Source of the DNA: Euonymus europaeus
Taxonomy: Eukaryota > Streptophyta > Magnoliopsida > Celastrales > Celastraceae
NCBI GenBank assembly: GCA_963580455.1
Contig: OY756967.1
Location: 20,754,022-20,818,021 of the forward strand
Reading direction: 5' to 3'
DNA length: 64,000 nucleotides
A program made the position numbers and the translations under genes. Positions 37,801-48,713 of this stretch are shown here, one piece after another (position 1 is the stretch's first letter; each line of letters begins with the position of its first letter). The notes beneath the pieces are model-generated. The model ran no database searches and was not told the origin of the DNA. It saw only the letters and a program-made list of their open reading frames with translations.

Positions 37801-38675
37801 CACTATTTATATTGTTTCTGTCCAATTATTGCAGACTTGAACCTAGAAGTCCTCCTGAAGTATTCACCTGTGGCAGTGATTCTTCTGTTATTAAGAGCCC
37901 ATGCCCATCTTTAGAAGTCCTTATGCAAGACCTCCGATTTTTCTATGAAACTATACTTCACCCTCAAACCATGTTGAGCTGTGCACGTGAGGCAACGAGG
38001 GATCTTGTGATTAGCTCAGCGGAGAAGCTTCTCGACTGTAAGCAATTTGTGAAAGAATACAAGCCTGAAAGGCAAGCGAGTTTGAACCCATCAATTATAT
38101 GCCTCTCATGCCAGGTGGAGCTTTCTGATGAATCCGACAAATTTGCCCCTAACCCACCTCCAGAACTAATTATCTTGCCTTTTACGGCTAGTGTTGCTGA
38201 TCTGAAGCACGAGGCATCGAGGGCTTTTCAAGATGTGTATTTGATGTTTAAAAGATTTGAAGCCGAAGAGCTGCTTGGCTTTAGTGGTGTTGATGATTCC
38301 ACCCAGGTCAAGCTCTTGTTAGGATCAACTGAATCAGTTCTTGTCCGAGGAAGATCTGCAGGAAAACCTGGTATTAGCAAATACAGAATGGAAAGAGGGA
38401 CTGAGAGGTGGACAGTGGATTGCATTTGTGGGGCTAAGGATGATGACGGGGAGAGGATGCTGGCTTGTGATGTTTGTGGGGTGTGGCAGCACACTAGGTG
38501 TTCTGGTATTCACGACTCTGACTCGGTGCCTGCAAGGTTTGTTTGTCATCAATGCAGAGGCTTTGGCCACGTGAGCAAAGTAAATGGGCAGTGCAAGGAT
38601 GAGAAGGTGACTGTTTCAGTTGGTGGTAACAGTAGCAGCTTTGGAAAGAGCTTTACAACTGATGACGTTTGCTAG
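34823..38675 (+). CDS. PHD-finger protein of the MMD1 / At1g33420 group
   Basis: Five exons join in phase to 704 aa: 34823-35141, 35863-35989, 36219-36434, 37027-37638 and 37835-38675. The N-terminus MVVNGRPLKRMKSRVTADL and the segments LLPHLLTWQISFRVG, RSVYCDHCRVVGWSG, EDWIYQQLEDTTHLLHGV and RKVSVMDVSKKYGLEYRLLH match Arabidopsis At1g33420, a relative of MALE MEIOCYTE DEATH 1 and MS1. A Cys-rich region sits at about residues 95-165, the conserved MMD-type middle follows, and a C-terminal PHD finger spans 621-665 (CICGAKDDD, MLACDVCGVWQH, FVCHQC) with all eight metal ligands. MMD1 reads H3K4 methylation in male meiocytes, and a nuclear chromatin-reading role is inferred here. The At1g33420 branch itself is poorly studied. 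Assignment to this branch rather than MMD1 rests on remembered similarity. Confidence 0.9.
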
Positions 38676-38979
38676 ATTTTGTATTTTGTAAATGTTCTTA
38701 GGAGGGCGTTCCTCTGGCCTTGAATGAACGTGTACATAACTATCGGGCCACTGATTTCATAATTGCAGTTGTTCCTCCTTCCAATTCCTTTCCCCTCTTG
38801 TTCCCTTTGTATATATACATTTAAGACTAGAGAAAACAGGAAAAAAAAAAGTAGTGTTAATGAAGATCAATGGGCAAGTATTTTATTTTTCGGGTATTTT
38901 TGCTTTGATTTTGTGGTGGTACTGTTTTTTAGTTACAGAAGTCCTTTTATGTCACGGAGCTGTATAGAGCGTACTAGCT
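38676..38979. other. Downstream flank of the PHD gene up to the retrotransposon
   Basis: This is probable 3' UTR and flank. The chromovirus inserted 304 bp past the stop codon, at the TAGCT ending at 38979. Confidence 0.6.
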
Positions 38980-39247
38980 TGATAAGAACAACCCTAAACA
39001 AAGAAAGATAAACAGAGAAAAGAATAGCAGCCTGGTATTTCGAGGAACCAGCACCTCCTGTTCTTTCTTTACTAATGCCAAAAGTTACCAACTAGTACAA
39101 ACGCACCACTACTAATACTACTGAGCATAACAGAATAAAAGCAACATCCAGTAAGGTTAAAACAAGTGTCCCAATACCCCTTACACACATGGCCCCATAA
39201 TTCCCTTTTTGCCCCTTCTCGTGTACAGCTTGTTCATTGGCCTATCA
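38980..39247 (-). repeat. 3' LTR of the chromovirus
   Basis: This 268-bp repeat differs from the other copy at only two positions that I could find by eye (near 39192 and 39215). It encodes the last residues of the polyprotein, up to the stop at 39181-39183. Confidence 0.93.
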
Positions 39248-39770
39248 ATACCTTCCCCTAATTCAGCAACCTTGTCCTCAAGGTTGAATGAAGGAAACTG
39301 CAGCTTGATATCTTCAAATAACTCCCATGAATTATCACACTCAGGCAGACCCTTCCATTTCACCAGAACTTCTTGTTGACCATTGAGGAGACGCCTGAGT
39401 TGCAATATGTCTTCTGGAATAGGACAGAATTCTAAGTCACTGGATATGGTGGCAGGTAGAGGCTGTGAAACAGCATCAGGAGATAAAGACAGCTTCAATT
39501 GCGATACATGAAAGACACTGTGAATCAAAGTGTCTGGTGGTAATTGCAGCTTATAAGCGACCTCTCCAATTTTTTCTAGCACAGTGTACGGGCCATAAAA
39601 TCGAGGACTAAGCTTCTGAAATGGGCGTTTAGCCAAAGATTGGGACTTGTAAGGTTGCAATTTCAGAAACACTCTATCACCTGGAATAAAACAAACATTT
39701 CGACGTTTACCATCAGCAAACTGTTTCATTCGGACTTGAGCCACCTCCAAGTTGTTTTTAAGCTGGCCCA
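39181..39770 (-). pseudogene. Chromovirus polyprotein C-terminus with chromodomain
   Basis: This frame continues pol after the break near 39770. It opens with the usual post-integrase segment ([37 protein letters not shown]) and ends in a chromodomain recognisable by QEVLVKWKGLPECDNSWE. Chromodomains steer integration towards marked chromatin. The last 22 or so codons lie inside the 3' LTR. Confidence 0.9.
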
Positions 39771-42700
39771 GATAGCATTTCTTTGTTGCATAAGCTGGTT
39801 GATATCGTGCACCAAAGACACATCTCCAGAATGTTTAAATAGAGTAGGAGGTACTCGGCCATATAGTGCCTGAAAAGGAGTCATGCCAGCTGAGCTATGA
39901 AATGTTGTGTTGTACCAATACTCTGCCCAAGCAACCCATTGAGTCCACTGTTTGGGCTGAGAACTAACAAAGCAACGTAAATAGTCCTCCACACAACGAT
40001 TCACCACCTCAGTTTGCCCATCGGTTTGAGGATGGTAAGCTGTGCTCATTTTCAAAGAAGTCCCCGACAACTTGAACAATTCAGACCAAAAATGACTAAC
40101 AAAAATTCGATCACGATCAGAAACAATTGACTTAGGAAAGCCATGGAGACGCACAATCTCCTTGATGAACAATGCTGCCACCTCTTTTGCTGAATAGGGA
40201 TGCCCCAAAAGCAAAAAGTGAGAATACTTTGTCAAACGATCCACAACAACTAGTATAGTATCAATCTTATTGACCCTTGGCAATCCACCAATAAAATCCA
40301 TAGAGATGTCTTCCCAAGATGAATTAGGAATCGGAAGTGGTTGAAGTAAACCTTGTGGGCGAAGAGTAGAATACTTATGGCGTTGGCAAACCTCACACTT
40401 AGCCATATATTGTTTAATATCGCTGCGCATACCTACCCAATAAAAAACTTGAGAAATTCTCTTGTAGGTGCGGAAGTATCCCGAGTGACCTCCTTGAGGG
40501 GTGGAATGAAACTCATGTAAAATAGTAGGAATTCTAGGAGAGCTTCTTGGAATAACAAGACTGCCACCATGAAAGAGACAACCCCCAACCAGGTTGTATG
40601 GAGGGTTGCTATCGCCATCTATTGTCAGAGCTTGAATAATCTTCTTTAAAGCCGAATCAAGAATAACTTCATCTTGCAAAGCAGCAAAAGTGGAACAAGA
40701 AGAGATTGTTAGAGCAGCAAATTGGGTATTCTGGACATCAATTTGAGCAAGGCAATTCTCAGCAGGTTGATCATCTTTCCTTGAAAGTGCATCGGCAGCC
40801 TTATTTTCAAGACCAGGATTGTAATGAATTTCAAAATCAAACCCCATAAGTTTGGTGATCCACTTCTGTTGGCCTTCATTGATTAATTTCTGATCCAAAA
40901 GGTGTCGCAAGCTACGCTGATCAGTTCGCACAATAAATTTCCTGCCTAACAAGTAATGCCTCCATTTATGAATAGCAAACACAATTGCCATTAGTTCTCT
41001 CTCATAGACAGATTTGGCTTGAGCTCTGGAAGATAATTTTTGGCTAAAATAAGCAATGGGATGCCCATTTTGCATCAAGACAGCACCAACTCCAGAACCT
41101 GAGGCGTCAGTTTCAACAACAAAAATTTTAGAAAAATCAGGTAAAGATAACACGGGCACCTGAGACATAGAGGCCTTAAGTTTGTCAAAAGCTTCTTGAG
41201 CCAGAGGCGACCATAGGAAGGCATTTTTACGCAGCAAATTGGTTAATGGAGCAGCCAACTTGCTATAATCGCGAACAAATCTGTGGTAGTATCCTGTGAG
41301 GCCCAAAAAACCCCGCAAGGCCTTGACATTGGAGGGGGTCGGCCAGTCTAACATGCCCTGCAATTTCAAAGGATCTGCAGTCACTCCTGTCTTTGATATG
41401 ATGTGGCCTAGATACTCCACAGAGGCGCAAGCAAATACACACTTACTTTTGTTCACCACCAACTGATGTTCAGCCAAGACACCAAAAACTGTCTTCAAAT
41501 GAGTAAGGTGGGTAGGGAAATCCACACTAAAGACTAGTATGTCATCAAAAAAAACCAATACAAACTTGCGAAGGAAAGGCTTGAAGATCGTATTCATCAA
41601 GGATTGGAATGTTGATGGGGCATTTCGTAAATCGAAAGGCATGACAAGGAATTCATAGTGTCCTTCATGGGTACGAAAAGCTGTCTTCTCGGTGTCTTCC
41701 GGTCGAACAAGAATTTGGTGATAGCCCGATTTCAAATCCAATTTGGAAAACACAGTAGAACCATTCAGCTCATCAAGCAACTCGTCAATATTAGGGATAG
41801 GAAATTTATCCGGAATGGTTAAGGCATTGAGAGCCCTGTAATCCACACATAAACGCCAACCCCCATCTTTTTTCTTTACCAGCAACACTGGGCTAGAGTA
41901 TGGACTGTGACTAGATTTAATAATTTCAGCGGCCAACATCTCCTTAACGATTCTTTCAATCTCAGTCTTTTGGTAATAAGGATAACGATAGGGTCTCAAA
42001 TTGGGTGGTACAGCTCCCTCACGTAATCGTATTGAATGATCATGAACTCGGGCAATGGGCAAACCCTCACGTGGGACAAAGACTCCAGAAAATTCAGAAA
42101 TGACAGCCTCTAAATCTGTACTCCAGGATGCCGGGATGAAACAAGATGAGTCACGTTGAGTGACAAAGGCAACATTAGTGTCCAGGAGTTGTCTTTCCCC
42201 AAACTCCACCATAAACCCAACATCATAATTCTTGAGTAATTTAAACATAGTCTTCAGTGAAACTACTGTCTTGGAAAGGGTAGGATCACCCTGCCAAACA
42301 ACCGGAATGCCATCCCAGTGGAACTTCATAACCAATGACTGATAATTGGTAGAAATCTCTCCCAATTTTTGCAGCCATGCAATACCCAATACAAGGTCAA
42401 TGCTTCCCAAATCTAACACATGAAAATTCTCCCGTAGAGTGATACCCTGGACAAATAAACGAAGCTCACGACAAATCCCCTGGCCTTTTACACAAACCCC
42501 ATTCCCCACTTGAACAGCGAAAGTTCGTCGAGAATCCACTGGAAGTTGGAGTTGGTGTACAAGTTCGGACGACACAAAGTTATGAGATGCCCCACTATCT
42601 ACTAAAACAATCACTGGTCTACCAACTACTAGGCCCTTCACCTTGAGAGTACTCTTGCCTGCTGAGAATCCCATGATAGAATTCATGGATAGTTCAAGTG

Positions 42701-43706
42701 CTTCTTCGGCGACGTCAGTAATAGGCGGCAATTCAAGAGGCGCTTCCTCCAACTGTATTCCATCATCATCCTCCTCAACAACAATCAATGTGTTAAAAGA
42801 TCGATTCTTGCAACGGTGACCAGGATGAAATTTCTCGTCACAATTAAAGCAGAGGCCCTTCTCACGCCTCTGTTGAGCCTCTTTCTCAGTCAAACGACGA
42901 AATGGAGTCTTCTTGGGGGGCTGTGGATTCTGATCAGGACCCTTCCCTTCCATCTTAGCAGGAGTAAGGTCACGGTGGTCGACCTTGGTAGAGGGAAACG
43001 ATCGAGGAAAATAATCTGGAGGACGACCCAAGCTAGGAAATAAGCTCGAGCCACGAGAAATATTGGAAGAAAAAGGCTTGACAGATCTGGGAGAGCGCAC
43101 TTGGGCCAGTATTAGATTGCGTTCCTCAACTCCATGGGCTAACTTCATAAGGCCCAATAAGGTAAGTGGTGGATTGAGGCAAATTTCAGCCCGAATTTCT
43201 TCATTAAGCCCATTTACAAATGCTCCAGCTAACATCTCCTCCCCTACATCGAACAACGGCGCTGAAATTTGCTCGAATTTCTCGCGATATTCCGCAACGG
43301 TACCGTCTTGCCGGAGAGCGACCAGACTTTCATATCCGTTTCCTTCTTGAGAGTTACGGAAGCGCTTCAACAAAGCGGTGCGAAAGACTCTCCAAGACGT
43401 CATCGGAGACCGCACTTCAGCCCATTGGTACCAACTGAGGGCTTTGCCTTCCAAGCAAACTGCCACATCAGACATTTTTTCATCGTTGCCGACGTGATTG
43501 ATGGTAAAATACCTATCAACCCTAAACAACCAACCAGCTGGGTCATCACCAGAAAATAAAGGTAACTCAAGACGGCGCCTCCCAAAATCAGAGTCAGCAG
43601 CAGCAATTTTATTTTCAGACAGATCCTCTGGCGAATGGGAAGATTCACCATCAACTTTGTCTTTACCTTTAAGAACAGAATCTCGAGCTTGCAATAAATC
43701 ACGCAT
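39726..43706 (-). pseudogene. Chromovirus gag-pol polyprotein, main frame
   Basis: One open frame of 1,326 residues carries gag (retrotransposon_gag region at about 45-200), a zinc knuckle [14 protein letters not shown] at 286-299, and an aspartic protease with VDSGASHNF at 369-377. Reverse transcriptase spans about 590-760 with FFDD at 719-722, and RNase H is recognisable by [15 protein letters not shown]. Integrase shows an HHCC zinc site (CEVCQRHK) and the DDE core ([18 protein letters not shown]). The RT segment [12 protein letters not shown] has Asp where most relatives have Gly. Translation of the original element probably began at ATG 43794, but an extra A in the A run near 43731-43734 breaks that frame. 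The frame is lost again near 39770, before the chromodomain. Confidence 0.93.
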
Positions 43707-43822
43707 TTCAGTGAGAGTGGTTTTGAGTTGTTTTCAAGTCACCCATTTCCTTATCAATGATATCCTGACGAGCCTCCATGCGGGAAGTGACCATAGTAGA
43801 GAAACGAGCCCTCTGATACCTA

Positions 43823-44090
43823 TGATAAGAACAACCCTAAACAAAGAAAGATAAACAGAGAAAAGAATAGCAGCCTGGTATTTCGAGGAACCAGCACCTC
43901 CTGTTCTTTCTTTACTAATGCCAAAAGTTACCAACTAGTACAAACGCACCACTACTAATACTACTGAGCATAACAGAATAAAAGCAACATCCAGTAAGGT
44001 TAAAACAAGTGTCCCAATACCCCTTACACACATGACCCCATAATTCCCTTTTTGCCCTTTCTCGTGTACAGCTTGTTCATTGGCCTATCA
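43823..44090 (-). repeat. 5' LTR of the chromovirus
   Basis: This copy should carry the element's Pol II promoter. It is followed on the minus strand by TA and then the tRNA-Met-like primer site. Confidence 0.93.
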
Positions 44091-44095
44091 TAGCT

Positions 44096-44990
44096 CTTTC
44101 AAATCTGCAGGATAGCGGAGGACGGGAATCAAATTGACTTGTGCTGATCCCCTGTTGCTGTGGTCCTTAAATGACAATGGGGCTTCTGGTGCGTTTCTTC
44201 AAAAAAAACTGGTAAGAGCATATGATGGTTAGTATTGTTCTCATGTCAGTAAGGCTGTAAATGCTTCATATGATGCACAAGGTTTTAGCTCAAGAGTATG
44301 CACTGTTACTTGTCGGTTTTACTACCACAAATACTAAACGTGTTGGAGGCACTTCGATGATGCAGGCCACTTATAAGGAGATCTCTCTCCCTAATCTCAC
44401 ATGCGGTAGCAGACTAGCAGAGGCAGAGCGTGTCTGCACCACTCATGGAAGTGCTGAACTTTCCTTGCAAATAAGTTGAATCCACTTAAGCACAAAATGA
44501 CACTCGAGAGTAGGTTTCAATATGGAAAACCAGCTGCACCACACTTCTATATTGACCTTTCGTGCATGGGATGGGACACAATCAAGTTCTTCATAGACTC
44601 TTTTTACCAGTTCTCTATGCATGGTCGATGGTAAAATATTTGTGCTACTCAAATGTTATTTCAAGAATCCAAAGAAACAATAGAATTACACTATTCCAGA
44701 AATGTAGAAGAAACAGATCATATAGACTGTTAAAACTTTTTTTAATCGTGTATTTGTTACGTGTCTTCTTATTACGTGTAATCAACATGCATTAGTTTAA
44801 GTAAGATTATGAGACATTGACCTCTGAATTTAGGTGGCAGAAATGACAAGACCAGTACCACTATCTTCAGCTTTTTTACATTATCTAATTCATTCTTGAA
44901 CATTAATTTTCTTCTATAAATTATTTGTGCAGATTACTGGTAGCACCACTACTTGACATACAGCCCCAAGCTTCTGTAAGCCTAAGAACC
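44096..44990. other. Flank between the chromovirus and the peroxidase relic
   Basis: No gene was recognised. Any promoter of the peroxidase would lie here, and no clear TATA box was found. Confidence 0.5.
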
Positions 44991-46490
44991 ATGGCCATTG
45001 CTCACATTCCCAGTCTTGTTTTGGCGATGGAGATTATTGCAAGTGGCTTTAGATTTGGAGCAAATGGGCTAAGCATGAACTACTACTACATCATGAATTG
45101 TCCTTTTGTTGAACCAATTGTGAAGAACACAGTTCAAAGAGCTCTGCAATCTGAGCCTACCTTAGCAGCTGTTCTTGTCAGAATGCATTTTCATGACTGT
45201 TTCATAGAAGTACTATTCAATTTAACTTTCTTTTTACTTGAAGAAATAGCTTTTCATCAACTGATTTCTTTGTTGATATTATGTTCACTATTAATCTGTA
45301 GGGATGTGATGGGTCGATTCTAATTGATTCAACCAAGGATAACACAGCAGAAATGAATTCTCCAGCAAACTTGAGCTTGCGCGGCTATGAAGTTATTGAT
45401 GATATAAAGGACCAGCTTCAGGATCGATGCCCAGGCGTTGTTTCTTGTGCTGATATCGTCGCAATGGCTGCAAGAGATGCAGTGTTTTTTGTAAGAACAT
45501 GCTCACTACTGCTTTTTTATCATCTCAATCAAGTTCAAAGCACAAGAACAGTCCCTTTGTACACTCTACATTTCTACCACTAATAGTGAAAACTTTGTGC
45601 ATTGGATTTTAACATTAATATAATGATTATGTGTATAATTTTGACAGACTAGAGGTCGTCCTGTATATGGCATACCAAAGGGAAGGAAGGATGGAAGGAG
45701 GTCCAAAATAAAAGATACCATCAATTTGCCATTTCCAGCCTTCAACGTCTCAGAGCTCATTAGGGTCTTTGGGCAACGAGGCTTCAACGCCCAAGAAATG
45801 GTCGCTTTATCTGGTAAGTTATTATGTTCAATCCCCCTGTTTTACTCTTTCTTGAATTTGTAAAGATGAACCGTAACTTCACCTCCGCCATAAGTGAGAG
45901 ATTTTAATAAAATCTAGAGGTATCTTCCTCTTTATCAAAAAATTAAAAAAAACAGTCGAGTCTCTTGCGAATGATTCAGGCGTCTGTTTTAGGCCGTGTC
46001 ATATTTTCTAGTTACTTCCACTTCACTCCAGCATGATTGCTGTGTTCCTCCTATAACCATCCAAGCAATCAATACTTCAAGTCCATTATTTAGCTATCGA
46101 AAACGACTATACACTGACAGTTCTTAAAGTCAGTTCATCATTCTCTATAGGTGCACATACACTTGGAACCGCGAGGCGTGCATCCTTCAAGCACAGATTG
46201 GGAGGTTCTGATTCAACTCTGGATTCAGGCTTCGCGCGAACTTTGTCCAAAACATGCAGTGCAGGTGACAATGCAGAACAAGCCTTCGACATGACAAGGA
46301 ACACCTTCGATGACCTCTACTTCAATGCATTGGTTAGGAAAAATGGACTTCTTTTCTCTGACCAGACATTATATGTAAGTGCCAAAACAAGAGGGATTGT
46401 GAATGAACCAAGCCATGTTTTTCCTTGATTTTCAACGGGCAATGGCGAGGATGAACCTTTGGTATTAAAAAAGGCTCGAAAGGTGAACCG
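44991..46490 (+). pseudogene. Class III peroxidase, decayed 3' end (PER47-like)
   Basis: Four exons have normal borders: 44991-45209, 45302-45490, 45648-45813 and from 46151. They resemble Arabidopsis PER47 ([48 protein letters not shown]). Distal Arg and His (VRMHFHDCF) and the proximal His (GAHTLG) are kept. The Cys normally found in the ARC motif after the proximal His is Arg (TARRASF), which removes one disulphide. After DQTLYVSAKTRGIVNE the frame fails: the reading frame ends at 46426-46428, while the expected QAMFFLDFQRAM segment continues in another frame and is broken again before the C-terminus. About 50 residues of normal sequence are therefore lost. It could still be transcribed, but an active enzyme is unlikely. 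The N-terminal signal peptide is also weak. Confidence 0.82.
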
Positions 46491-47310
46491 AGAATGACTA
46501 TAGATGATAAGTCTATCTTTACAATCTTATATGAGTCTAAACTCAAGCTTATGAGTACAAAAGTTTTACACATAATGACAGGATAAGTTTAGTCAAAATT
46601 CATTTCGTGACCACAAAAAACCGTTGAAAGTAACAGTTGAACTCAGACTTCCAAAGTCTATATGATGATTTGGCCATTGACATGCCTTATTATTTCTTCT
46701 GGTAAACCTTTGAATTCTGCTCAACTGTTCATCCACATCAAGTAACAAAACTAGCAATTTAGGTCAAATTCATGTCAAAAACTGCACTCTGAAAACTCCC
46801 ACAAAATAATTGTTAAGAGATGCACCAACACATAAAAAGGCAATATGCAATTTTTCTTTCACATTTCAATATTCTTAAAAAAGACACCAACATATAAGAT
46901 GACAGATAGATATACACGTCATAAATATTATTGGGAAAAAAACTAATAAATAATTCTGATTCATAGTCAAATCTCAAAAATAGTATAAATTATAAATAAT
47001 TTTGATTCATTGTTTTGGGATTACTATAAGGTATAAAATTACGGTGTAGTGAGGTGAGTTGAAATGCAGTTTAGTGTTTGGCGTTTAAAACTATGTTGGG
47101 GTGTGTTCAATCACAATTTAGCATTCGGTGTCTATAAAATGTTTTTATTTTAAATTACTACTAAATTAAGTTACGAATGATACTACATACATTCTCCGTG
47201 TACAATGATAGAAATTTAATACATACATACTCTTACACTAATCTTAAGTAACCCACTTTCATAAACATATTTATTCAATTAGTGAGATTTTAACTCTCAA
47301 CGATAATCTA
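46491..47310. other. AT-rich intergenic DNA
   Basis: No gene was recognised. The part at about 47030-47160 contains repeated TTTAGTGTTTGGCG and TTTAGCATTCGGTG words, possibly the edge of the neighbouring DNA transposon. Confidence 0.45.
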
Positions 47311-47765
47311 CTATTGCCCATACACCTCCGCTGCAATCATGTCGCGGACTACAACCATCTCAATATCCTCATCATAGATCCATGAGTCACCTAATGTGCT
47401 TGCTCCACCTCTGCTTGTGCTGGCAACCGTCTCGTGGTTCATATGAATGTTCTCATCACCATATGCAAGGAAATTTGATTCCTGTATTTCGTTCAATTGT
47501 AAAAAATTGTGTAGAGCAATACAAGCCACAATGATCTTTACCTGGATATCGAACGTATACAATGACATTCTTATTAATATGTGTCACTTTGTCGAGTGAT
47601 AATAATTGAATGTCTTTCGTGGACTATTGACATCTGAACCATTGTGAAATACCTCAAGTGGTACCTATACTCTTGATAAGGTGCTAGATATCCCTTTTGA
47701 TTTGAATATTCGTAATCAACCAAATAATATTTGTCTATACAAGTTGCATACATTTTGTTGGCGAA
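47311..47765 (-). mobile_element. PIF/Harbinger transposase fragment (DDE_Tnp_4)
   Basis: On the minus strand the sequence reads CIDKYYLVDYEYSNQKGYL and APYQEYRYHL, then ERHSIIITR. After stops and a deletion near 47580 it continues with FDIQVKIIVACIALHNFLQ and an 85-codon frame to 47311. These are the usual C-terminal blocks of PIF/Harbinger transposases. The N-terminal two thirds are absent and the frame is broken, so the copy is inactive. Confidence 0.75.
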
Positions 47766-48713
47766 TCACCAAAAAAAATTAAAAAAACCATTTATAAAAG
47801 AAGAAGAAAAAACCTAGTTGCGCCGTGATTAATCAACTACAATCAAATTGTTATGCCCTTGACCTAGAATAGACAGAAAATGGACAATCAATTGTAAATC
47901 AAGTGAAGATTTCAAAGGGGCTGAGATAAAGCTCGAAGATAGTCGAAGTTCAGTATCTGTTATCGTCGGGAGCAGGTGGAAATGCGGCGAATCTTTTGTG
48001 AAGAAAGTATATCGATTTCGATCCAAATCTCCTCGTGCATTAGATCTATAGATCTAGGGTTGTTGGGCCCATAAATGCGTTGCAATAGAAAGTGCGGCCT
48101 AATGCACTTTAAAGTTCACCAAACAAATTTGGGCCTGTTGCATTTTAATGGAACGGAAAACGTGGGCTTGAAATGGTGGGCTAAATATTTGCATATATGA
48201 AACTAAAACAATAAAACAAATTATATTAAGGGTTTGTTTGGATTAGTCTGTTGAAGAGTTAAGTATGAGAAATTAAGTAGAATAATCATTGTATATCTTG
48301 CTTGATTTTAAGTAAAAAAAAATTATGAGAATAATGTAATAATAATTTTAACCTCTTAATTTAGGGGTTAAAATAGTAGACAAATTATTTTAAATATTTA
48401 AATTCTTTAATTTATCTTACTATATCCCTTTTTAAACAAAATTAATAATTTATTATTTTAATTAATTCTTATTCTATTCAAAATAAAATTTTATTTAATT
48501 ACTCAACTCTATCTTAATTTACTTAATTCTCATTTACACCGGTGCATTTAACCCTATTTTAACAAGCGCTAATGGTAGCGAAGACCCAAAAAGCTCAATT
48601 CCAGTTGCGAAGTCCCAATCAAGCATTCCGAACATGCTTCACTTGTGATTGAAGCATAATCGATAGATCTAACAGAAACAAACAAGAGAGGAGAAACTAG
48701 AAAGAGTGAGAAA
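47766..48713. other. Region upstream of SFT2
   Basis: The 48060-48190 part holds several GGGCCY/TGGGCY words (near 48066, 48131 and 48178) and could belong to an original promoter of SFT2, now separated by a possible MITE at 48232-48555. No gene is seen. Confidence 0.45.
48232..48555. mobile_element. Possible MITE, about 324 bp
   Basis: The left end GGGTTTGTTTGGATTAG and the reversed right end GGGTTAAATGCACCGG share only their first bases, but both lead into AGTTAAGTATGAGAAATTAAG-like words in inverted orientation. The interior is AT-rich and non-coding. The target duplication is unclear. Confidence 0.3.

Larger units (their letters stand above)
38980..44090 (-). mobile_element. Ty3/gypsy chromovirus LTR retrotransposon, 5,111 bp
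   Basis: Two 268-bp LTRs (38980-39247 and 43823-44090), each with TGATA...TATCA ends in window orientation, enclose a minus-strand gag-pol region. TAGCT flanks the element on both sides (38975-38979 and 44091-44095), a perfect 5-bp target duplication. Just inside the 5' LTR (right end), GGTATCAGAG at 43811-43820 matches a primer-binding site for initiator tRNA-Met. A purine-rich AGGGGAAGG tract at about 39251-39259 adjoins the 3' LTR. Gene order gag-PR-RT-RNaseH-IN-chromodomain and the compact size suggest a chromovirus, perhaps of the Reina group. Two frame breaks interrupt the otherwise open coding region. Confidence 0.96.

Noticed and set aside
42816..43559. Plus-strand frames across the chromovirus gag
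   Set aside because: These are shadows of the minus-strand polyprotein.
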